Program-made: the position numbers and the translations under genes
Assembly (NCBI GenBank): GCA_040388375.1
Contig: JAZKBU010000006.1
Span: forward strand, 124,001 to 188,000
Direction of reading: 5' to 3'
DNA: 64,000 nucleotides
Origin: Bacteroidota bacterium
GTDB taxonomy: Bacteria; Bacteroidota; Bacteroidia; UKL13-3
Notes under the pieces: generated by a model
The model's input: the letters and a program-made list of their open reading frames with translations, nothing else
The model's database searches: none
Told to the model about the DNA's origin: nothing
In this document: positions 24,038-32,904 of the stretch, piece by piece
How positions within the stretch are numbered: the first letter of the stretch is position 1
Layout of the letters: every line of letters begins with the position of its first letter

Positions 24038-25483
24038 ATGATGATGAATAGAATAGCTATTATTTTAGTAAGTTTTATCAGCGGACTTGCCGGTTCCTAT
24101 GTGTTTTACAAAACAATTGTTCCTGTAGTACTAGTTCAGGATTTTAGTAACAACAAAACAGAAGCCGAAGTTTCAGCCATCAGTTACAAAGGCAGCAGTT
24201 TAAACAATACTGATTTTGTAAAAGCTTCGGCTCTGTCAACACCAAGCGTAGTGTTTATTAAAACATTAAGCAACCAACGCAATTATGTTGATCCTTCATT
24301 TGACTTTTTTAACAATTTCGACTTTTTTGGAAGACGCGGTCCTGTAGCCAGCTCGGGCAGTGGTGTAATAGTAAGCACTGATGGTTATATAGTAACCAAT
24401 TACCATGTAATAAAAGATGCCACCACCATTGAAGTTATTTTAAACAACAACAAACAATCATACCCGGCCAAGTTAATTGGCAGCGATCCATCAACAGACA
24501 TAGCCGTACTGAAAATTGAAGGCAAAAATTTACCCCACATTGTATTTGGCAACAGCGATGATGTAGCCATAGGCGAATGGGTTTTAGCTGTTGGTAATCC
24601 ATTCAATTTAACATCGACCGTTACAGCCGGTATAGTAAGTGCAAAAGGCCGTAACATCAATATAGTAAACAACCAGTTTCCTATAGAATCATTTATACAA
24701 ACCGATGCAGCTATTAACCCCGGTAACAGTGGTGGTGCTTTGGTTGATTTAGAAGGCCGCTTAATTGGTATTAACACCGCTATTTCAAGCCAAACAGGAA
24801 GTTATATTGGTTACGGATTTGCCATTCCGGCCAACATCGTTTCAAAAATTTTCCAGGATTTAGTTAAGTTTAAAGAAGTGCAAAGAGGTTACACCGGTAT
24901 GGACATTGTCGATATAGATAGTCGCTTGGCACAAAAATTAAATATAAGCAATAACTTAGGTGTATATGTAAATTCAGTATTAGCCGAAGGACCTGCTGAT
25001 AAATCAGGCATTAGAACTGGTGATGTGATTGTTAAAATAAACGGTAAGGATATTGACAGCAAAGCCATATTTGATGAATACATTGCTTATATGCGCCCGG
25101 GTGATAAAGCCAAATTCACCTTGCTAAGAAATGGCAAAGAAGTAGAATCGAGCATTGAACTATTAAACAGAGAAGGCACTACCGTTATTATGCGCAAAGG
25201 AACTGTTAGTTCAGAGTTATTGGGTGCCGACTTCCAGGCTTTACCTAAACTGGAAAGAGACAAATTGGGTATTAAAAACGGTATTCGCATTAGCAATATA
25301 CGCAACGGAAAAATTGCCAATATCGGCTTAAACGAAGGCTTTATATTAATTGCCTTAAACAAAAGAGAATACGAACGTCCGGAAGATTTAATTAAAGATT
25401 TTGAACAGGTAAGAGGGCAAGTGGTAATGGAAGGTATTATGCCAAATGGTGGCCGTATGGTGTTTAGTACTTACGTGTACTAG
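24038..25483 (+). CDS. DegP/HtrA-type periplasmic serine protease
   Basis: 481 residues; the start could be any of three consecutive ATG codons at 24038-24046. An N-terminal hydrophobic anchor/signal (IAIILVSFISGLAGSYVF) is followed by the trypsin-like domain with catalytic His (TNYHVIKD), Asp (STDIAVLKI) and Ser (NPGNSGGALVD), then two PDZ domains (about 285-375, GVYVNSVLAEGPADKSGI; and 395-475). It degrades or refolds misfolded envelope proteins. The glycine-rich activation loop FFGRRGPVASSGSGV is present. Not followed by an operon partner; the flippase gene 55 bases downstream has its own -7 box. Confidence 0.95.
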   Translation: MMMNRIAIILVSFISGLAGSYVFYKTIVPVVLVQDFSNNKTEAEVSAISYKGSSLNNTDFVKASALSTPSVVFIKTLSNQRNYVDPSFDFFNNFDFFGRRGPVASSGSGVIVSTDGYIVTNYHVIKDATTIEVILNNNKQSYPAKLIGSDPSTDIAVLKIEGKNLPHIVFGNSDDVAIGEWVLAVGNPFNLTSTVTAGIVSAKGRNINIVNNQFPIESFIQTDAAINPGNSGGALVDLEGRLIGINTAISSQTGSYIGYGFAIPANIVSKIFQDLVKFKEVQRGYTGMDIVDIDSRLAQKLNISNNLGVYVNSVLAEGPADKSGIRTGDVIVKINGKDIDSKAIFDEYIAYMRPGDKAKFTLLRNGKEVESSIELLNREGTTVIMRKGTVSSELLGADFQALPKLERDKLGIKNGIRISNIRNGKIANIGLNEGFILIALNKREYERPEDLIKDFEQVRGQVVMEGIMPNGGRMVFSTYVY

Positions 25484-25522
25484 CATTTACGCTTTTGCAA
25501 TATGCCAATAGCTATAATAAAC

Positions 25523-25530
25523 TATATTTG
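25523..25530 (+). promoter_or_regulatory. -7 box before the flippase gene
   Basis: TATATTTG, an exact TAnnTTTG, ending 8 bases before the ATG at 25539, which predicts an almost leaderless message. A TTTG at 25494-25497 is 25 bases upstream, longer than standard. Confidence 0.45.
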
Positions 25531-25538
25531 CCCTTTGC

Positions 25539-26978
25539 ATGAGAAAAACTTTTATTACCAACCTAATATTAATGTTGGGTGTAAACCTGCTTATAAAACC
25601 CTTTTGGATATTAGGTATTGATAGAGTTGTACAAAACAAATTAGGTTTTGATGTTTATGGGCAATACTATATTTTATTCAATTTTGCCTTACTACTATCC
25701 GTTTTACTCGATTTTGGCATAGCCAGTTATACCACTTCCAGCCTTGCCCGTAACCTCAATCTGCTCGAAAAACAGTTTCCTGCTTTACTAACGGTAAAAA
25801 TTATTTTTTCAGGTATTTACTTATTGGCCACCTTAATACTGGCTATTGTTTTAAACTTTGACAGCAGTATTTGGTATTTGGTTTTTATGCTTGCTATTAA
25901 CCAGATACTATCGTTTTTTCATATCTATTTCCGAAGCACCATAAGCGGTTTACAACTATTTAAAACCGACTCGCTATTTTCAGTAGTTGATAAGTTTTTA
26001 ATGATTGTGCTCTGCGTTATTTTAATTTGGGGTAATGTATTTGAGCTTACCATACTTAATTTTATATATGCGCAAACATTGGCTTATTTCCTAAGCGCCC
26101 TCGCTTCGTTTTTATTTGTACGCACCAAATTAACACATATTCAATTATCGTTTGATAAAGCAACCCTTTGGCAGGTTTACAAGCAAACAGCCCCTTATGC
26201 TTTGCTGGCACTGATAATGACTTTATACACCCGTACCGACAATATTTTAATTGGAAAATTATTACCCGATGGCGATTACCACGATGGTATTTATGCTTTA
26301 GGCTATCGCTTATTGGAAGCCGCTAATATGTTTGCCGCTTTGGTATCTATGCTATTGTTGCCCATTTTCTCCAAAATGATTGCCGAAAAACAAAAGCTAA
26401 TGCCCATTATTGAATTGGCGTTAGGCTTAATGGTAGCTCCGGGTTTAATATTTGGTGTAGCCTGTTTTAGTTTTCAAAGCGAAATAATGCTTTTGCTTTC
26501 GCCCAATGCTACTAATTATGCTATCAGTGTTTTTGGTTATGTAATCCTTTGTTTTATACCACTCACTTTTATGTATATTTTTGGCACCTTATTAACAGCC
26601 AATACATCCCTTAAAACATTAAATATATTAGCCGCTATAGCTTTTGCTATTAATTTTATTCTAAACCTCATACTTATTCCTAAGTACCAGGCTTTAGGCG
26701 CAGCCTATGCAGCTATTATTACTCAAGGTTTTATTGGTTTAACCAATACCATTTATGCTTATAAAATATTAAAACTACCTTATAACTTAATGCTGTATTT
26801 TAAGTTACTGATTTTATTAGTTTTAGTAATACTTGCCGCCACTATTTGCAAAACATATACTATTGCGTTAATTCCCTCGTTAATAGTGCTTGGATTTGTT
26901 GGTTTTTTAACAATTTTTGTTTTTAAACTGTTGGATATAAAGCAGCTAAACGTTTTATTAAAGAGCAAATTCAATTAA
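25539..26978 (+). CDS. Oligosaccharide flippase, Wzx/MATE-like (MVF superfamily)
   Basis: 479 residues with about 14 membrane helices. The N-terminal FITNLILMLGVNLLIKPFWI and the pattern of paired helices, plus the C-terminal polysaccharide-synthesis module (FIPKYQALGAAYAAIITQGF-like), identify a polysaccharide flippase. It moves undecaprenyl-linked glycans across the inner membrane. Downstream are a Wzz-like gene and an O-antigen-ligase-like gene, a coherent export module. The first two genes are on the same strand and the genes are about 50 and 3 bases apart. Confidence 0.88.
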   Translation: MRKTFITNLILMLGVNLLIKPFWILGIDRVVQNKLGFDVYGQYYILFNFALLLSVLLDFGIASYTTSSLARNLNLLEKQFPALLTVKIIFSGIYLLATLILAIVLNFDSSIWYLVFMLAINQILSFFHIYFRSTISGLQLFKTDSLFSVVDKFLMIVLCVILIWGNVFELTILNFIYAQTLAYFLSALASFLFVRTKLTHIQLSFDKATLWQVYKQTAPYALLALIMTLYTRTDNILIGKLLPDGDYHDGIYALGYRLLEAANMFAALVSMLLLPIFSKMIAEKQKLMPIIELALGLMVAPGLIFGVACFSFQSEIMLLLSPNATNYAISVFGYVILCFIPLTFMYIFGTLLTANTSLKTLNILAAIAFAINFILNLILIPKYQALGAAYAAIITQGFIGLTNTIYAYKILKLPYNLMLYFKLLILLVLVILAATICKTYTIALIPSLIVLGFVGFLTIFVFKLLDIKQLNVLLKSKFN

Positions 26979-26980
26979 AA

Positions 26981-27011
26981 TTTCGCACCTAAACATATTT
27001 TTATATTTTTG
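26981..27011 (+). promoter_or_regulatory. Promoter for the chain-length determinant gene
   Basis: TTTC (26981-26984), 19 bases, TATTTTTG (27004-27011). The -33 element has one mismatch and the -7 box is exact. Predicted leader about 15 bases before the ATG at 27031. Confidence 0.45.
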
Positions 27012-27030
27012 GCCTATTCATAATTAAACA

Positions 27031-28035
27031 ATGACGCAAGAAAAAAGAACGTACTATTTTGAACTAGTTGATGTAGTAAAATTCCTGATTAAGTATAAAA
27101 AACCACTTAGTATTATATCAATTGGTGCAGCTATTGTTGCTATTATATTTTCAAGCCCTTGGTTTATTAAACCTTTGTATAAATCAACCGCGGTATTTTA
27201 TCCTTCTACCAATAACTCTATTTCCTCAGCATTACTTTCAGATACCAGGGTAAAATCAAAAGATCCGTTGGAATTTGGAGAACAAGCCACCGCACAGCAG
27301 TTTATTCAAATGCTTGAAAGCGATAATTTAAAAAACAGGGTAATTAGTAATTTTAAATTACGCGAGCATTATAAAATAAGCGAAAGCGATGGCGAAAAAA
27401 ATTACAAAATGGGTAATTTGTACAAAAAAAATATAAGTGTCCGTAAAACCCCCTATGCCTCTATTGAAGTAAGCGTATTAGACGAAGTGCCTGAAAAAGC
27501 AGCAGAAATAGCCAATGGTATTATAGTTTTATTAGATAGCGTAAAAACAGATATACAAAGAAGAGTAGCCTTACAGGCACTGGCCATTGTGGAGCAACAA
27601 TACAAAAACAAAGAGGCCGAAGTAAACCAGATTAAACAAACCATGCGCGACTTAGGTGCTAAAGGTGTTTATAGTTTTGAAGAGCAATCAAAAGCCTTAA
27701 CAGAATTAGCAGGAAAAGGTGGCAACCAGGACTATATTAAAAAACAACAAGCCAGTTTAGCGCAATATGGTAGCGAAGCTCTTTCATCACAAGAAACATT
27801 GGTGCTTGAGTTAGAAAAGCTGAGTGATTTACGCAAAAAACTAGAACAGGCAAATGTAGATGTAAATGCTACCTTGAGTAATGTATTTGTATTACAACAA
27901 GCAACAGCGGCTGAGAAAAAAGCGTATCCTGTTAGATGGTTAATTGTAGCCATATCAATAATGGGTTCTTTTATTATGGGCTGTATCGTGTTATTGTTTA
28001 CCGAAAAAATTCGCCAAATAAATATTAACGCATAA
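27031..28035 (+). CDS. Wzz-family chain-length determinant protein
   Basis: 334 residues with two membrane helices (residues 26-46, ISIGAAIVAIIFSSPWF, and 303-325, WLIVAISIMGSFIMGCIVLL) flanking a periplasmic domain with long coiled-coil helices (VALQALAIVEQQYKNKEAEV, ALTELAGK). This is the polysaccharide co-polymerase arrangement; there is no C-terminal BY-kinase domain. It sets glycan chain length with Wzy/ligase partners. The O-antigen-ligase-like gene starts 2 bases after its stop, a tight operon link. Confidence 0.88.
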   Translation: MTQEKRTYYFELVDVVKFLIKYKKPLSIISIGAAIVAIIFSSPWFIKPLYKSTAVFYPSTNNSISSALLSDTRVKSKDPLEFGEQATAQQFIQMLESDNLKNRVISNFKLREHYKISESDGEKNYKMGNLYKKNISVRKTPYASIEVSVLDEVPEKAAEIANGIIVLLDSVKTDIQRRVALQALAIVEQQYKNKEAEVNQIKQTMRDLGAKGVYSFEEQSKALTELAGKGGNQDYIKKQQASLAQYGSEALSSQETLVLELEKLSDLRKKLEQANVDVNATLSNVFVLQQATAAEKKAYPVRWLIVAISIMGSFIMGCIVLLFTEKIRQININA

Positions 28036-28037
28036 TT

Positions 28038-29498
28038 TTGGAGTTAAAGCAAAATCAAACTTGGTTTTATGGTATTGGCATTGCATATATTATTTTAAAT
28101 GCAATAGCTTTATCGTTTGGCTTTGAGTGGTTAGCTGTTTTACCAGTAGTGGCACTTATTTTATTAGCTGCTATTTTCCGTTCCGATTTATTAATATTAT
28201 TCCTTTCCTTTATTATTCCCCTGTCAATTGAATTTGACAGTATTGGCGGTGGCTTAGGTATTAGCTTACCTGACGAGCCTTTACTTATGCTGTTAACGAG
28301 TACCGTTATTTTTAAATACATTATTGATGGCAACTACGATTACAGGATTTTTAAACAACCCATCACCATTGCCATATTTATCAATACTGCCTGGCTCTTG
28401 TTTGACTGTGCTTTTAGCGACCATGTATGGGTATCTATTAAATTTGTTATAGCCCGTATCTGGTACATTACTACTTTTTACTTTCTGGCCGTAGTATTGT
28501 TTAAAAACATAAAAAACATCCATGCTTTTATCTGGCTGCATATAGCAGGTTTGTTCATCGTTATTGTTTACACCTTTGTACAACACAGCCAATACGATTT
28601 TGCACAAATAGTTTCCTTTACCATTATGCAACCCTTTTATGTGGGTCATGGTGTGTATGCAGCGGCTATAGCCTTTTTTATACCTTATTTGTTTTTAAAC
28701 CTGTTGTATGCTTATCGGTTAAAAATATCACCTTGGTTACTCAGCGTAACAGGTGTTATGTTGATGGCCTTTATACTGGGTGTTATATTTAGCTATACAC
28801 GTGCGGCTTGGTTAAGCCTTGCTGCTGGTTTTGGCTTACTTTGCCTTATATGGATAAAAATTAAATTCCGTTTTTTATTAGCTGCTTTTATAGCTGTTTT
28901 ATTAGTGGTATATATAAACAGCGATGAAATTATTTATCGCTTATCCGATAACAAACAAAACAGTGCCGAAGGCTTTGACAGGCATTTAGAATCGGTTAGT
29001 AATATCAATAACGATGTATCAAATTTAGAACGTGTAAACAGGTATGTGGCCGCACTCAATATGAATAAAGAACGCCCTTGGTTAGGCTTTGGACCCGGTA
29101 CTTTTTCATTTGCATACGGAGTATACCAGGAACCTGAATTTGAGACAGAAATTACTACTTATTTTGGCGATGTGGGCGCTTCGCACAACGAGTATCTAGG
29201 ACCTTTGGCAGAGAGTGGCTGGCCGGGCTTATTAACTTTTTTATTTATTATTTATTTGGTGTATAGTGTTGGTTATAAAATTATTTTCAAAACCAATAAT
29301 ATCGAAGTGAAAATTATTGCCATATCAACCTTAGTAGGTTTATTTACTTACTTAATACATGGCCTTTTAAACAGCTATAGCGAAACTGATAAAATAGCGA
29401 TTATTCTATGGGGCAGTTTTGCTATTATTACTGCATTAAATCAATACCACTTTCAGTCGTCAGACGAAGTAGATAACTCCCCTTCCCTAAGCAATTAA
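28038..29498 (+). CDS. O-antigen ligase / polymerase family membrane protein
   Basis: 486 residues from a TTG start two bases after the wzz-like stop. About 11-12 membrane helices, with the large periplasmic loop between helices 9 and 10 holding RPWLGFGPGTFSFAYGVYQE and ASHNEYLGPLAESGWPGLL, the Wzy_C signature region. Such proteins ligate or polymerise O-antigen or secreted polysaccharide in the periplasm; ligase versus polymerase cannot be told apart from sequence. Together with the flippase and chain-length protein it forms a polysaccharide export set. No glycosyltransferase is nearby. Confidence 0.88.
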   Translation: MELKQNQTWFYGIGIAYIILNAIALSFGFEWLAVLPVVALILLAAIFRSDLLILFLSFIIPLSIEFDSIGGGLGISLPDEPLLMLLTSTVIFKYIIDGNYDYRIFKQPITIAIFINTAWLLFDCAFSDHVWVSIKFVIARIWYITTFYFLAVVLFKNIKNIHAFIWLHIAGLFIVIVYTFVQHSQYDFAQIVSFTIMQPFYVGHGVYAAAIAFFIPYLFLNLLYAYRLKISPWLLSVTGVMLMAFILGVIFSYTRAAWLSLAAGFGLLCLIWIKIKFRFLLAAFIAVLLVVYINSDEIIYRLSDNKQNSAEGFDRHLESVSNINNDVSNLERVNRYVAALNMNKERPWLGFGPGTFSFAYGVYQEPEFETEITTYFGDVGASHNEYLGPLAESGWPGLLTFLFIIYLVYSVGYKIIFKTNNIEVKIIAISTLVGLFTYLIHGLLNSYSETDKIAIILWGSFAIITALNQYHFQSSDEVDNSPSLSN

Positions 29499-29547
29499 AT
29501 TACTTTTCATAAAAAATAGTTCTGACTATCAGTCAATTGTATTTTTA

Positions 29548-29584
29548 TTTATAAATTAGTTTATAATATAAACTAATTTATAAA
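29548..29584 (+). promoter_or_regulatory. Perfect 37-bp palindrome upstream of a T9SS/regulator operon
   Basis: TTTATAAATTAGTTTATA (29548-29565) is the exact reverse complement of 29567-29584, with A29566 as the centre. It ends 33 bases before the ATG at 29618 and touches an AATATTTG -7-like box (29583-29590). The size and position fit an operator for a dimeric or tetrameric repressor; the operon contains a winged-helix regulator. The stem has no GC-rich base or T-run, so a terminator is less likely. Confidence 0.6.
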
Positions 29585-29617
29585 TATTTGCTCCATCAAA
29601 TTAAAAATACAAACAAT

Positions 29618-30511
29618 ATGAAACACTTATTTATTTTACTAATCAGTTCATTTGCTTTTGGCAGCGCTGTAGCCCAACAAGTAGAACCTTTACCAAACGG
29701 AAATTTTGAACAATGGGATTCTATTGACGGTTATGCAAATCCCCGTAATTGGTACACACTTAACGAATTAATTGTTTTCGGTTTCCAGGCCACTACCGAA
29801 ATGACTACAGATGCACACAGTGGTAGTTATGCAGCAAAACTGGAATCAAAAGATGGTCAGTCTGCCGACTTATCAGGTGTAATTTGCACCGGCCCTATTT
29901 TAAACGCAAGCGGACAGCCTGATTTTTCGCACATGAAAATTGCTTTTAACAAACGTCCTTCGGCACTTCGTTTCTTTTACAAAACCACATTCAATCTTCC
30001 TGACACTGCAGTATTGGGTTACTTTTTAACCAAGTGGAATGCTACTACTCAACAAACTGATACCATAGGAATGGCGCAGGCCGAATTATTCGGAACCTTT
30101 AGCACCTACCAACAAGCAGTAATCAATTTTGAATATTTTTCCAATGCAACACCGGATTCTGCTTTTTTCATTGCTTCATCAAGCATAGATGGATTTAACC
30201 CAACCGTTGGTTCTACGCTTTACTTAGACGATATGGATTTGTTGTATTATGCTGCAGGAGTGAATGAAACGACTGCAAACTTAAACCGCTTAACCGTTTG
30301 GCCTAACCCAACCAACGCTACTATTCATGTAAGTGCTGGTGAAAAAATACTAAACGTTAGCATTTTTGATATGGAGGGTAAGTTAGTTTACGAGGCTAAG
30401 CATAACGATACACAATACCAGGCTGATTTAAGCAACTTAAAAGAAGGCTTGTATATTTTACAAACCGAACATGCATCAAGCATTAACCGTACAAAAATTT
30501 TAGTTAAGTAA
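29618..30511 (+). CDS. Secreted protein with type IX secretion C-terminal sorting domain
   Basis: 297 residues from the ATG at 29618; the signal peptide (HLFILLISSFAFGSAVAQQ) starts there, so an in-frame TTG at 29588 is unlikely. The first 200 residues resemble carbohydrate-binding or PCMD-like folds of Bacteroidota (LPNGNFEQWDSIDGYANPRN, SGSYAAKLESK, LYLDDMDLLYY). The end is a type A T9SS tail (TVWPNPTNATIHVS, FDMEGKLVYE, GLYILQTEH, KILVK). It is the first gene of an operon with a membrane protein 7 bases downstream and a winged-helix regulator after that. Confidence 0.85.
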   Translation: MKHLFILLISSFAFGSAVAQQVEPLPNGNFEQWDSIDGYANPRNWYTLNELIVFGFQATTEMTTDAHSGSYAAKLESKDGQSADLSGVICTGPILNASGQPDFSHMKIAFNKRPSALRFFYKTTFNLPDTAVLGYFLTKWNATTQQTDTIGMAQAELFGTFSTYQQAVINFEYFSNATPDSAFFIASSSIDGFNPTVGSTLYLDDMDLLYYAAGVNETTANLNRLTVWPNPTNATIHVSAGEKILNVSIFDMEGKLVYEAKHNDTQYQADLSNLKEGLYILQTEHASSINRTKILVK

Positions 30512-30518
30512 TAGTGCC

Positions 30519-31106
30519 ATGAAAGAGAAAGAAGCTATTTTGTTAATTGAGGAAATGATTAGCAAAACAAAAGAAGATATACGCGACAATGGATTTCTCT
30601 ATTATTTCTGGGGTTGGTTGGTATTTATAGCTGCCCTCCTTAATTATACTATTCTCCACTTTGATTTGTTTGAGTTTCATGGTTTACCCTGGATGGTATT
30701 AATGCCATTGGGTGGTATAGTAACAGCTATTATTTCAAGGAAAAATGCCAAACTAAGAGTGAAGGTTAAAACTTATGTATCTCAGAGTATGTCAGTTTCG
30801 GTTACTGCTTATGCTATATCGCTATTTATTGTTTGTTTTGCCATGCCGGCAGGTGAACAATGGAAAGCCTTTTACCCAACCATTATGCTCATTTATGCTA
30901 TCTGGCTTTACATATCGGGTGGTTTATTAAAATTTAAACCTCTAATGTGGGGAGCAGCTTTAAACTGGTCATTGGCTTTAACAGGCTATTTATGGGCCAG
31001 TACCGAAGTACATTTATTACTAATAGCACTCGGTGTATTGGGTGGTTTTATTATTCCCGGCTACTTATTAAAAATGAAAGCAAACAATAGTGTTCAAACA
31101 GCTTGA
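30519..31106 (+). CDS. Polytopic membrane protein of unknown function
   Basis: 195 residues; an N-terminal amphipathic helix (EKEAILLIEEMISKTKEDI) is followed by five hydrophobic segments, at about 27-45, 53-68, 89-108, 115-135 and 150-175. This layout (short cytosolic helix, then five membrane helices, gene next to a small winged-helix regulator) recurs in uncharacterised Bacteroidota regulator pairs and suggests a sensor or accessory protein. It overlaps the next gene by 17 bases, evidence of translational coupling. Function unknown. Confidence 0.75.
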   Translation: MKEKEAILLIEEMISKTKEDIRDNGFLYYFWGWLVFIAALLNYTILHFDLFEFHGLPWMVLMPLGGIVTAIISRKNAKLRVKVKTYVSQSMSVSVTAYAISLFIVCFAMPAGEQWKAFYPTIMLIYAIWLYISGGLLKFKPLMWGAALNWSLALTGYLWASTEVHLLLIALGVLGGFIIPGYLLKMKANNSVQTA

Positions 31107-31371
31107 TCCCATATTACACTCGCAACTTCGCTTGGCTATTATGTCGTTATTAATGACCGTAGAAGAAGCTGAATTTAATTACCTGAAGGAGAAAACAGAT
31201 GCTTCTTCAGGTAATTTGAGTGTGCAAATAGATAAACTAAAAAAAGCCGAATACATTACGGTAAACAAAACTTTTAGAGACAACTACCCGCTTACCATTT
31301 GCAAAAAAACCGATAAAGGGGCTAAAGCTTTTGCCAAGTATGTAGAAAACCTAAAAAGTTATTTAAATTGA
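31090..31371 (+). CDS. Winged-helix transcriptional regulator (MarR/ArsR-like)
   Basis: 93 residues from a GTG start that lies inside the preceding gene (17-base overlap). The fold is a single winged helix: LHSQLRLAIMSLLMTVEEAEF, LKEKTDASSGNLSVQIDKLKKAEYI as the recognition helix, and FRDNYPLTICKKTDKGAKAF as the wing. It matches the small 'transcriptional regulator' family (winged helix DNA-binding domain) placed next to a membrane protein. It probably represses its own operon; the 37-bp palindrome at 29548-29584 is the obvious operator candidate. Confidence 0.88.
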   Translation: MFKQLDPILHSQLRLAIMSLLMTVEEAEFNYLKEKTDASSGNLSVQIDKLKKAEYITVNKTFRDNYPLTICKKTDKGAKAFAKYVENLKSYLN

Positions 31372-31406
31372 TTGCTTCACTAGGCTGCATCATAAGCCTG
31401 TAAACG

Positions 31407-31440
31407 GGAATGATTATACAGGGCCATTCCTTCTTTTTTC
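31407..31440 (+). terminator. Possible terminator after the regulator operon
   Basis: GGAATG (31407-31412) pairs with CATTCC (31425-31430), followed by TTCTTTTTT. A second small hairpin (AGGCT/AGCCT, 31382-31398) precedes it. The stem is short, so confidence is limited. Confidence 0.45.
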
Positions 31441-31524
31441 AGAACATCTAATTATCAGCCCATTCACCTGTTTATTGGCTTCCAAAAGCAAACAAATTAT
31501 ATAACATATATCTATAAATTTTTA

Positions 31525-31555
31525 ATTGCTAAATTGGTGTAAACTGCTATTTTCG
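31525..31555 (+). promoter_or_regulatory. Promoter for sucC
   Basis: ATTG (31525-31528), 19 bases, TATTTTCG (31548-31555). The -7 box is the TTCG variant also found before the DUF2795 gene. Predicted leader about 28 bases. Confidence 0.5.
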
Positions 31556-31587
31556 TGCGCACTTTAAAAGAATTATAATTTTACAAA

Positions 31588-32808
31588 ATGAATATACATG
31601 AATATCAAGCCAAACAAATTTTAAAATCGTTTGGCGTTGCTGTGCAAGAAGGCATAGTTGCAGAAAATGCTGATGAAGCCCATGCTGCAGCGTTAAAATT
31701 AAAAGACCAGTTTGGTAGTGATTTTGTTGTGGTAAAAGCACAAATTCATGCCGGTGGCCGTGGTAAAGGTAGCATTATAGGAAAAGAGCAACGCGGTGTT
31801 GCTGTTGCTAAAAATGCTGATAAAGCCAAAGAAATTACAAGCAACTTAATTGGAGGTACTTTAGTTACTATTCAAACAGGCCCTAAAGGTAAATTAGTAA
31901 GCAAAGTTTTAGTAGCGCAAGATGTATATTATCCGGGTCCTAACGAGCCTAAAGAATATTATATGAGTGTAATGCTTGACAGAGGTCAAAGCAAAAACAT
32001 TATTGTTTACAGTACTGAAGGTGGAATGGATATTGAGCACGTAGCTGAACATACTCCACACTTAATTCATAAAGAAACTATTGACCCTAAAGTAGGTTTA
32101 CAAGCTTTCCAGGCTCGTAAAATTGCTTTTAACTTAGGTTGCGAAGGTGAAGCTTTTAAACAAATGGTAAAATTTGTTACTGCTTTATACAAAGCTTATG
32201 TAAATTCAGATGCAGCTATGTTTGAAATCAATCCTGTTTTAAAAACCAGCGATGATAAAATTATAGCGGTAGATGGTAAAGTTGATATTGACGATAACGC
32301 TTTATACCGTCATGCTGATTACGCAGCTATGCGTGATACGGCTGAAGAAGATCCAACAGAAGTAGAAGCTAAAGAATTTAACTTAAACTATGTAAAATTA
32401 GACGGCAACGTAGGTTGTATGGTTAATGGTGCAGGTTTAGCTATGGCTACTATGGATATTATTAAATTAAGCGGTGGCGAGCCTGCTAACTTCCTTGATG
32501 TTGGAGGTAGCGCTAATGCTAAAACAGTAGAAGCCGGTTTCCGTATTATTTTAAAAGACCCGAACGTAAAAGCTATCTTAATTAATATTTTTGGTGGTAT
32601 TGTTCGTTGCGACAGAGTTGCACAAGGTGTTGTTGATGCTTACCAGTCAATTGGTAATATTCCGGTACCTATTATAGTACGTTTACAAGGAACAAATGCG
32701 GAAGCAGCTAAAAAATTAATTGACGAAAGCGGATTAAAAGTTTACTCTGCTATCGTATTAAAAGAAGCAGCTGATTTAGTTCAGAAAGCAGTAGCAGGAA
32801 CTATTTAA
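31588..32808 (+). CDS. sucC: Succinyl-CoA ligase (ADP-forming) beta subunit
   Basis: 406 residues. ATP-grasp domain at the N-terminus (MNIHEYQAKQILKSFGVAV; VVKAQIHAGGRGKG) and the CoA-ligase domain with GGIVRCDRVAQGVVDAY. It forms the heterotetramer with SucD, making succinate and ATP from succinyl-CoA in the TCA cycle. sucD is not next to it in this window, as is common in this phylum. Full-length, good start (ATG preceded by a promoter at 31525-31555) and a strong terminator at 32829-32863. Confidence 0.97.
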   Translation: MNIHEYQAKQILKSFGVAVQEGIVAENADEAHAAALKLKDQFGSDFVVVKAQIHAGGRGKGSIIGKEQRGVAVAKNADKAKEITSNLIGGTLVTIQTGPKGKLVSKVLVAQDVYYPGPNEPKEYYMSVMLDRGQSKNIIVYSTEGGMDIEHVAEHTPHLIHKETIDPKVGLQAFQARKIAFNLGCEGEAFKQMVKFVTALYKAYVNSDAAMFEINPVLKTSDDKIIAVDGKVDIDDNALYRHADYAAMRDTAEEDPTEVEAKEFNLNYVKLDGNVGCMVNGAGLAMATMDIIKLSGGEPANFLDVGGSANAKTVEAGFRIILKDPNVKAILINIFGGIVRCDRVAQGVVDAYQSIGNIPVPIIVRLQGTNAEAAKKLIDESGLKVYSAIVLKEAADLVQKAVAGTI

Positions 32809-32828
32809 TACAGCTTAATTATATTTTT

Positions 32829-32863
32829 AAAAAGACCGGACTTGTAATGAGTCCGGTCTTTTT
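32829..32863 (+). terminator. Intrinsic terminator of sucC
   Basis: AAAAAGACCGGAC (32829-32841) pairs perfectly with GTCCGGTCTTTTT (32851-32863), followed by TT. It lies 20 bases after the sucC stop. Confidence 0.9.
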
Positions 32864-32904
32864 ATTTATACAGTTTAAGATTACTTTTACCCTCACGTTT
32901 TGAA

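Noticed and set aside
24400-24777. Antisense frame inside the htrA gene
   Set aside because: A shadow of the protease coding strand with no promoter or conserved protein features.
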